Origin: Verrucomicrobiales bacterium
GTDB taxonomy: Bacteria; Verrucomicrobiota; Verrucomicrobiia; Verrucomicrobiales; DEV007
Reading direction: 5' to 3'
NCBI GenBank assembly: GCA_030730365.1
Contig: JANQVJ010000071.1
Location: 1-58,310, forward strand
DNA length: 58,310 nucleotides
The notes under the pieces are model-generated. The model saw nothing but the letters and a program-made list of their open reading frames with translations. It searched no databases and had not been told where the DNA came from. Below, piece by piece: positions 52,461 through 58,310 of this stretch (position 1 is its first letter; every line of letters starts with the position of its first letter). Made by a program: the position numbers and the translations under genes.

Positions 52461-54791
52461 TCACACCGTTTTATACCGCTCACGGAGATGCTGCCTGAGC
52501 ACTTCGGCAACGGTGTTAACGGTAAAGGTCAGGATGAAAAGGACCACCGCCCCGAGGAAGAGGGTTCGGTAAAGAGTCCCGTGGTGCGGGGCCTCGGGGA
52601 GCTCGACGGCGATGTTGGCCGAGAGCGTGCGCATGCCCGAAAAGATGTTCCATTCCATGATGGGCGTGTTCCCCGTTGCCATGACGACGATCATCGTCTC
52701 ACCGACGGCGCGCCCGAGACCGATCATGAGGGCCGAGAAGATACCCGCCGAGGCGGTCGGCAGGACGACCCGCCACGCGGTCTGCCAGCGGCTCGCACCC
52801 AGCGCGAGGGAGCCCGAGCGCAGGGATCCGGGGACGTTTGAGAGAGAGTCCTCGGCAATCGTGAAGATGATGGGGATGACGGCGAACCCCATCACAAAAC
52901 CGACCACGAGCGAGTTCCGCTGTTCGTAGGGAGTGCCTGTGACAGTCGGCCACCATCGGGTAAAGTCAGCGACCATTTCTCCGGTAGAGGAATCCTTCAC
53001 CCGGAAGAGAACCTGCTCGAGGAATGGTCCTAGGTGCCAGCCGGCCGCAAGCAGAAGCAGCAGCACCGGGGTAAAATAAAGAAACTCTCGTCCGGCGGGG
53101 ACATACTTACGAACCGACTGCGGTTGCCTGCTCCAGAGCCAGCCGATCAGGAATGAGCCGGCCGGTAAGAGAAAGACGATGCAAAGGAGCGAAGGAACGC
53201 GGTTCTCCAGAATGGGGGCAAGCCAAAGCGCCGCGAGGAATCCGAGGACGACCGACGGGAGCGAGGCCATGATCTCCATGACCGGCTTCACATAGATCTT
53301 GTTGCGCGGATGAAGGAATTCCGAAGTGTAGATCGCGCCGAAGAGGGCGATCGGCAGGGCGAAGAGGAGCGCATAGAAAGTACCCTTGAGACTGCCGAAG
53401 ATGAGCGGCACAAGGGAGAGCTTCGGCTCAAAATCGTCGGACCCGCCGGTCGACTGCCACTCGTATTTCGGCTCGGGCGAGCCCTCGTACCAGATCTTGC
53501 CGAAGAGCGCCTGGAAGCTCACTTCCGGGTGCGGGTCATCGAGGACGAGGCGGTGGAAGCGGCGTTCGTCGGTGAGGAAAAGGAGCGAGTCATACTTCGC
53601 CCCGATCAGAGCATGCTCCACTTTAAAAGGCAGATCGGCCTCCCATCGGACTTTTTCCGTGGTGGCGTAGCGCAGGCTGACGTGGTCGCGATAGCCAGTA
53701 ATGAAGGCCTTATTGCGGAGACTCTTCGAGAAAAACTCGGCCGCCTCGGGGAGGGCCTGGAACTCCTTGGTCTGGTGGAAGATCCGCAACGGCTCGTCTT
53801 CGCTCCGATAGAGACTGTAGATGCGATTCACACCGGTCGCCGAGACGAAGACGAGCGAGACATCGCCAAAGAGAAAACCGGAATTCGCGATCTTCTGCTC
53901 ATCGAGATCCTGAAAGGGACGGAAGGTCTGGCGCAGTTCAAAGGTCGTGCCGGAACCGGCCCGGAAGTGATAGTCGACTTCGCCATTTTCAAAAATGACG
54001 AGGATGGAGTCAGCCCGATTCGTCACGTGAATGGACTTCACGGGTACGCCGCTGCGCAGCGACGCGGTAAGATCGACGGCTGCAGTCTCCTTCCACGTGC
54101 CGGAGCCGACGAGACTTCTCTTGCGCTCAATCAGGGTCGCAAGGAGTTGCTGCTGCCCCCCGGCTGCCTCGACGAGAGTCACAACGAGACGGGCGGCCCC
54201 CGACTGGCCGAACCCGAGTTCGCGAACAACGCCCTCAACCGTCCCGCTATAGGCCTTCGAGAGAGTGTCCTTAATGGTGCGCTTACCGCCCGAAAAGACA
54301 GGTTCGTAGGCGTAGTCGAGGAGATGGACGCCGCCCTGCTCTGTCCCGACCGCGATGACACCCGACCCCGGAACCGCCTCTACGGCCGAAATGGTATCTG
54401 CCTCGAGAAATTCGAGGTCCGCCTCGATAATTTCGCCACTACCGCCGAGGTCGGAGAAAAAGATCCGCCCGTCCTGCCGCAGCGCGAGGGGCCGCTCCCC
54501 CCACTCGTCCACCGCAACCGCGACATAGTCACCTTCGGGGAGCTGCTCGGAAATCGTCTCGCTGCCCTCGACGTCCACCTTCGCCGACTGGAACATCGGC
54601 GCCACTTGGGACATGATGAAAACAAAGATCCCGATCACTGTCACCACGACAAGAAGCCCCCCCACCTTAATGAAGCGATTCATGAAGGCGTCGGTCCAGA
54701 GCACCAGTCGCGACGCCTCGAACCGTTTCGGGTCAGGCGTGCGTCGCGGCGCCGGCGTCGCTGGCTCCGGCTGCTCCGGTGTGGTTTTCAT
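52461..54791 (-). CDS. pstC: Phosphate ABC transporter permease PstC (long form)
   Basis: The 776-aa protein is more than twice the usual PstC length. An N-terminal Pro-rich segment and one helix (about residues 38-60) are followed by a periplasmic region of about 370 residues with beta-propeller-like repeats (LALRQDGRIFFSDLGG, GVIAVGTEQGGVHLLDYA). The PstC permease domain then follows, with LALGASRWQTAWRVVLPTA. The ATG at 54791 gives a sensible N-terminus; the longer frame overlaps pstS. Confidence 0.92.
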   Translation of the reverse strand: MKTTPEQPEPATPAPRRTPDPKRFEASRLVLWTDAFMNRFIKVGGLLVVVTVIGIFVFIMSQVAPMFQSAKVDVEGSETISEQLPEGDYVAVAVDEWGERPLALRQDGRIFFSDLGGSGEIIEADLEFLEADTISAVEAVPGSGVIAVGTEQGGVHLLDYAYEPVFSGGKRTIKDTLSKAYSGTVEGVVRELGFGQSGAARLVVTLVEAAGGQQQLLATLIERKRSLVGSGTWKETAAVDLTASLRSGVPVKSIHVTNRADSILVIFENGEVDYHFRAGSGTTFELRQTFRPFQDLDEQKIANSGFLFGDVSLVFVSATGVNRIYSLYRSEDEPLRIFHQTKEFQALPEAAEFFSKSLRNKAFITGYRDHVSLRYATTEKVRWEADLPFKVEHALIGAKYDSLLFLTDERRFHRLVLDDPHPEVSFQALFGKIWYEGSPEPKYEWQSTGGSDDFEPKLSLVPLIFGSLKGTFYALLFALPIALFGAIYTSEFLHPRNKIYVKPVMEIMASLPSVVLGFLAALWLAPILENRVPSLLCIVFLLPAGSFLIGWLWSRQPQSVRKYVPAGREFLYFTPVLLLLLAAGWHLGPFLEQVLFRVKDSSTGEMVADFTRWWPTVTGTPYEQRNSLVVGFVMGFAVIPIIFTIAEDSLSNVPGSLRSGSLALGASRWQTAWRVVLPTASAGIFSALMIGLGRAVGETMIVVMATGNTPIMEWNIFSGMRTLSANIAVELPEAPHHGTLYRTLFLGAVVLFILTFTVNTVAEVLRQHLRERYKTV

Positions 54792-54876
54792 ACTAGGGAA
54801 ACTTGGGAAGTGATTCGGACTCTGACACGAAAGGCAAATTTTTTCACCTGACTTTCCGTCAAATTTTCGACAGGTA

Positions 54877-55854
54877 TCAGTTTGCGATTTCCGCCACCAC
54901 TTCTTCGGCAATTTCGGCAGGCATGGGATAATAGCCATCCTTCACGACCACTTCCTGACCTTCCTGAGAGAGGACGAACTTGAGAAACTGGAGGGTGAGA
55001 GCGTCCATGGGCTTCTCGGGATTTTTGTTCACATAGACATAGAGGAAGCGCGAGAGCGGGAAATCACCGGTGAGGCAGTTCTCGTAGGTGGGTTCGAAAA
55101 GGGCGTCAGGCGAGGTGCCGAGGGCGATCGCGTTCACGCTCGAGGTTCGGTAACCGATCCCCGAGTAACCAATCCCACCCAGATCGCTGGCGACACCCTG
55201 AACCACAGCCGAAGAACCGGGTTGCTCCTTGACCGAGGCGTCGAAGTCACCTTTGAGGAGCGCCTCATCCTTGAAAAATCCATAGGTGCCCGAGGCACTG
55301 TTGCGGCCGTACTTCGAGATGTCCTTGTCGGACCACTCGCCGTCGAGGCCGGCCTGTCCCCATTTGCTGATCGCCGTGCCGCCGCCTTTGAAGGTCGAAG
55401 AAAAAATCGAATCGACCTGCTGGAGCGTGAGGCCCTTGATCGGGTTGTCCTTGTGGGTGTAAACGGCGAGCGCATCGATCGCGACCTTCACCTCGATCGG
55501 CTTGTAACCGAACTTTTTCTCAAACTCGTCGATCTCTTCGGACTTCATCGCCCGACTCATGGGGCCGAGCTGCGCAGTACCTTCGATGAGGGCGACGGGA
55601 GCAGTCGAAGATCCCTTGCCCTCGATCTGGATGTTCACATTCGGGTATTTAGCTTTAAACCCCTCTGCCCAAAGAGTCATAAGATTGTTTAGCGTATCGG
55701 AACCGATCGAGTTCAGGTTACCGGTGACACCGCTGACCACCTCGTAGGAGGGGATTGAGGGATCCACTTTGACGACTTCGTCAGCCCGGGTCCAGGCCGG
55801 GATTACGAGGGCAGCCATTATGCTGGCATTCAGAAGGTTGAAAGAGAGTTTCAT
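54877..55854 (-). CDS. pstS: Phosphate-binding protein PstS
   Basis: The 325-aa periplasmic binding protein has a signal peptide (about residues 1-24) and phosphate-ligand motifs: [10 protein letters not shown] (about 51-60), [10 protein letters not shown] (about 95-104) and [12 protein letters not shown] (about 186-197). It heads the pst operon, with 85 bases to pstC. A dyad resembling the one before the Na/Pi transporter lies 112 bases upstream. Confidence 0.95.
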   Translation of the reverse strand: MKLSFNLLNASIMAALVIPAWTRADEVVKVDPSIPSYEVVSGVTGNLNSIGSDTLNNLMTLWAEGFKAKYPNVNIQIEGKGSSTAPVALIEGTAQLGPMSRAMKSEEIDEFEKKFGYKPIEVKVAIDALAVYTHKDNPIKGLTLQQVDSIFSSTFKGGGTAISKWGQAGLDGEWSDKDISKYGRNSASGTYGFFKDEALLKGDFDASVKEQPGSSAVVQGVASDLGGIGYSGIGYRTSSVNAIALGTSPDALFEPTYENCLTGDFPLSRFLYVYVNKNPEKPMDALTLQFLKFVLSQEGQEVVVKDGYYPMPAEIAEEVVAEIAN

Positions 55855-55965
55855 GGATTGGGTTCGTCGCTTGAATCGTTTCTTGAGCGGGGTTTCACCG
55901 GCGGCCTTTCCGCCGCCTCAACAGTCCCAACCTTCCGCTCTGCCGATCCCTTATCAATCCGCCCC

Positions 55966-55985
55966 ATGTGTCAATCCCGTCACAT
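55966..55985. promoter_or_regulatory. Candidate phosphate-locus dyad upstream of pstS
   Basis: On the plus strand the site reads ATGTGTC-AATCCC-GTCACAT, a 7-base dyad with one mismatch and an N6 spacer. It is 112 bases upstream of the pstS start, which suits an operator above a promoter. Confidence 0.5.
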
Positions 55986-56085
55986 TTTCCTTATTGGACC
56001 GGCTGCGCTGAGCTCCGGAAACTCTGAAAATACCCAAATCATTCAAGTAAATCGAATCGGGGCGCTTGAGTGGTGAGCATTTCGC

Positions 56086-56919
56086 CTAGCCGACCCGCCG
56101 CACGATGTAGCCGCCCGATTTTTCATCGGCCTCCAGCTCGATGTGGCCGCGGTCGCGTACCTCTTCGAGCAGGGCATTGAAACCGCGAAACCCATAGTAG
56201 CTCTCGGCAAACCCGGGCTTTTGCCGCTTGATTGCCTGCTTCACCATCGAGCCCCAGATCATCTCGTCCTCACCGCGTGTCTCTGTCATCGCCTCGACGG
56301 TCTCAAGAACTAGTGTAACAGCTTCGTCACGTTTGCCTGCACCCGGGGCGGCACTACTTGCTCCAACGGCGGACGGAGCTGCTCCATTGCCCGGTTTTTC
56401 GGTCGTCTTCTTCGAGGAAGGCCGTGCTCGCTGACTCTCCTTCTTCCGAACAAGATCGTCGTAAAAGATGAACTCGTCACAGGTCGCCACAAAAAGGTCC
56501 GAGGTGGATTGCTTAACTCCAACACCGATGACGACTTTGTTGTTCTCGCGCAGCTTGCTGACGAGCGGCGAAAAATCCGAGTCTCCACTGATAACGACGA
56601 AGGTGTCGATGTGCGGCTTGGTGTAGCAGAGATCGAGGGCATCGACGACCATGCGGATGTCGGCCGAGTTTTTCCCCGATTGCCGGACATGGGGGATGTC
56701 GATGAGCTCGAAGTTCGCCTCGTGCATGGATCGCTTGAACTTCTCGTAGCGCCCCCAGTCGCAATAGGCCTTGCGCACGACGACGTTCCCCTTCACGAGG
56801 ACCCGCTCGATCACTTTGGTGATATCAAAACGCTCGTATTTCGCCTGCTCCGCCCCGATCGCGACGTTTTCAAAATCGGCGAAGATCGCCATGATCGAGG
56901 TCTTCTGGTCGGGAGGCAT
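56086..56919 (-). CDS. NYN-domain nuclease with C-terminal LOTUS/OST-HTH domain
   Basis: The 277-aa protein has a NYN (PIN-like) RNase domain at about residues 10-155 with acidic residues Asp15 (FADFENVAIG), Asp87 (NSADIRMVVDALD), Asp113 and Asp115 (ISGDSDFSPLV), all intact. A low-complexity linker (about 165-195) leads to a C-terminal LOTUS/OST-HTH domain (about 200-277, ending GGYIVRRV). The LabA-like pairing of NYN with LOTUS suggests RNA cleavage guided by RNA binding. The ATG at 56919 is chosen; a longer frame begins with TTG. Confidence 0.9.
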   Translation of the reverse strand: MPPDQKTSIMAIFADFENVAIGAEQAKYERFDITKVIERVLVKGNVVVRKAYCDWGRYEKFKRSMHEANFELIDIPHVRQSGKNSADIRMVVDALDLCYTKPHIDTFVVISGDSDFSPLVSKLRENNKVVIGVGVKQSTSDLFVATCDEFIFYDDLVRKKESQRARPSSKKTTEKPGNGAAPSAVGASSAAPGAGKRDEAVTLVLETVEAMTETRGEDEMIWGSMVKQAIKRQKPGFAESYYGFRGFNALLEEVRDRGHIELEADEKSGGYIVRRVG

Positions 56920-57020
56920 CCCTACGATTCGCGGCAGTGAGCCCGCTTGGCAAAGAAGAAATGCCGCAAAATTTGCCCTATTCAATTGCCAGTCCTACAA
57001 AAAACCGGCAATTTTATACC

Positions 57021-57440
57021 ATGAGCGCGTTCGAAGAACGGGGCAAAAGTTCAGTAGGTAAAATTATCAACATCATCGGGTGTGGCTGTTTCGCTCTCAT
57101 TCTTGCGGGAGCGCTGGTTTTCGGAGGAATCTTTTTCTTCGTCGGCAAGGCCCTCAAGGGCAATGATCCTTACCGCGAGTCGATTGCCGCCGTGGAATCC
57201 AACGAGGAGGCCATCGCTGCTCTCGGTGAACCGGTCGCGCCGGGCTTCCTCTCAAGCGGCAACTTCAATTACAACAATGGAGAGGGAGAAGTCGACCTCT
57301 CCATCCCGGTCTCCGGGCCCAATGGAAAAGGGACGATCCGCGTCAAAGGGAGAAAACCGGTCGGCAGTCAGGTCTGGAACTACGAAACCTGGCAACTCGA
57401 AGTCTTCGACCGACCGGATCCTATCCTGTTGAGTAAATAG
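57021..57440 (+). CDS. Coa1-like single-pass membrane protein
   Basis: The 139-aa protein has one membrane helix (about residues 14-42, with a CGC near the start) and a small C-terminal beta domain resembling Coa1-family cytochrome oxidase assembly proteins (PYRESIAAVESNEEAIAALG). The link to an oxidase is inference from the family. The ATG at 57021 starts the conserved sequence. A YugP-family gene follows 72 bases later. Confidence 0.75.
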   Translation: MSAFEERGKSSVGKIINIIGCGCFALILAGALVFGGIFFFVGKALKGNDPYRESIAAVESNEEAIAALGEPVAPGFLSSGNFNYNNGEGEVDLSIPVSGPNGKGTIRVKGRKPVGSQVWNYETWQLEVFDRPDPILLSK

Positions 57441-57512
57441 CCTGCTGTCAACCGGATGCAGGGCGCAGGCCCGCCGTTGCCTCATGCCCCGGGGCGTGCG
57501 AGCTTCCGCTCC

Positions 57513-58187
57513 ATGCAGATCTTCCTCATCGTATTCGCGATCGCGCTCGGGTTCACCATGTGGGGCCGCAGCCGCTTTCTGAAAATCTACGGGCAGGAGT
57601 CGGGCAACCTCATCTCATCGGGCCTCACCGGAGTCCGCCTCGCCGAGGGCATGATGCGATATCGAGGCATCGAGGGGGTAACCGTGAAACGCGGCCGCGG
57701 CGTCTTTGACGATTTTTACCACCCCGAGACCCGCGAGATCACCCTCGCGCCGCAGCATTTTGCGGGCTCGACCTTCAGCGCCCTCGCCATGGCCGCTCAA
57801 CAGGCGGGTAAGGCACTCCAACATGCCGAGGGACATCGCCCGCTCCTCTGGCGGACCTCGGTGATCCGCTGGACCGTCTACCTGAGCCTTCCCCTCTTCA
57901 TCATCGGGGGCATCTCTCTCGCCCTCGGACTCACCAAGTCGCTTTTTCCCATCGTGCTCCTCGCCTGGTCCGCGATCACTTTCTGGAATGTCCTCACCGT
58001 CCCCACCGAACTCGACGCCGGCTCCCGCGCCCGCAAAGAGCTCGAGGGGATGCGCGTCTTCAAAAACCTCGACGAACGCGTCGGCGTCGAGCGCGTCATG
58101 GGAGCGGCTAGCACCGCCTACATCGACGGTGTCTCTGTGGTAGCCTCGTGGGCCGTTCGGAAAATTCTGCCCCGGATGAAGGGCTGA
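57513..58187 (+). CDS. YugP-family protein with lost zinc site (pseudopeptidase)
   Basis: The 224-aa protein matches the zinc-dependent peptidase family of B. subtilis YugP along its length: N-terminal helix, SGLTGVRLAEGMMRYRGIEG, DDFYHPETREITLAPQHF, then two or three membrane helices and the PTELDAGSRA stretch near residue 170. The zinc-binding HExxH of the family (usually AHExGHAIQ) is replaced by QQAGK at residues 96-100 (A-QQAGK-ALQH), so both histidines and the Glu are lost. The frame is intact and flanking residues are kept, so this looks like a constrained pseudoenzyme rather than decay. Confidence 0.85.
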   Translation: MQIFLIVFAIALGFTMWGRSRFLKIYGQESGNLISSGLTGVRLAEGMMRYRGIEGVTVKRGRGVFDDFYHPETREITLAPQHFAGSTFSALAMAAQQAGKALQHAEGHRPLLWRTSVIRWTVYLSLPLFIIGGISLALGLTKSLFPIVLLAWSAITFWNVLTVPTELDAGSRARKELEGMRVFKNLDERVGVERVMGAASTAYIDGVSVVASWAVRKILPRMKG

Positions 58188-58196
58188 CCGGACAGT

Positions 58197-58310
58197 CTAG
58201 ACGGGAGTAACGCTCTCGGGGAGCTCATCGATGTCGCGGGGATCCTCGTCGGCCCCATCATCGCTCGATGCTGCCGCAGATACCGGAACCGCTGCCTCTG
58301 CAGTCGTTTC
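58197..58310 (-). CDS. C-terminal end of a gene running off the window
   Basis: On the minus strand an open frame of 37 codons runs from the window edge to a TAG at 58197. The product is acidic and Ala/Val/Thr-rich, ending in an ordered-looking DIDELPESVTPV, typical of a flexible protein tail. It lies 9 bases from the end of the YugP-like gene in convergent orientation. Product unknown. Confidence 0.5.
   Translation of the reverse strand, partial: ETTAEAAVPVSAAASSDDGADEDPRDIDELPESVTPV

Noticed and set aside
53310-54851. Open frame of 513 codons opposite pstC on the plus strand
   Set aside because: It is antisense to a conserved permease gene and has no signal, domain or upstream element of its own.

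Overview
The window is a GC-rich bacterial chromosome segment, most likely from the phylum Verrucomicrobiota. Three things point there. It carries a four-gene pseudopilin cassette of the Verru_Chthon A-B-C-D type (9043-16042). It has a secreted beta-propeller/HEAT/cytochrome c protein of the kind that is abundant in Planctomycetes and Verrucomicrobia. It also has a secreted sulfatase and an alternative complex III operon. No rRNA, tRNA, insertion sequence, prophage or CRISPR array was seen. Most genes lack a clear Shine-Dalgarno sequence, so several starts were chosen from family homology.

Layout: 1-8827 (minus) is an alternative complex III operon in the classic order actA-B-C-D-E-F, followed by a small Ala/Pro-rich membrane protein. 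A 30-bp perfect palindrome with a CRP-type core lies just upstream of actA. 9043-16042 (minus) is the Verru_Chthon cassette, which resembles the minor-pseudopilin (tip) set of a type II secretion system. 16386-18467 (minus) holds a DUF2141 protein and a sulfatase. 18742-21852 (plus) is the large heme protein, facing an SHD1-like secreted protein (minus). 22995-25484 holds prfC and mtfA; 25489-26880 is a Tat-exported alkaline phosphatase; 27045-29210 is a DsbD-type reductase. 29612-31259 holds rdgB and an exonuclease III, after a cluster of palindromic repeats.

31457-36702 (plus) is a four-gene ABC-2 module (GldA/GldF/GldG-like plus DUF4340) closed by a strong intrinsic terminator. 37181-44561 holds a divergent pair (a membrane-anchored coiled-coil protein and a thioredoxin-TPR protein), then msrB, xerC, a DUF4912-like gene, hisF, a methyltransferase, a FucP-type sugar transporter and an orphan NusG paralogue. 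44718-49870 (plus) holds an MsbA-like exporter, a Na/Pi cotransporter with a PhoU-like tail, and an FHA-nucleotide cyclase fusion. 49892-55854 (minus) is pstS-C-A-B with unusually large PstC and PstA and no phoU. The window ends with a NYN-LOTUS protein, a Coa1-like protein, a catalytically dead YugP-family protein and the tail of one more minus-strand gene.

Functional themes are electron transport and envelope redox control (act operon, DsbD, thioredoxin, MsrB) and phosphate acquisition (pst, Na/Pi transporter, alkaline phosphatase). A related inverted repeat sits upstream of all three phosphate loci. The features most worth pursuing are the pseudopilin cassette, the shared phosphate-locus dyad, the CRP-like palindrome before the act operon, and the YugP-like protein that has lost its HExxH motif.
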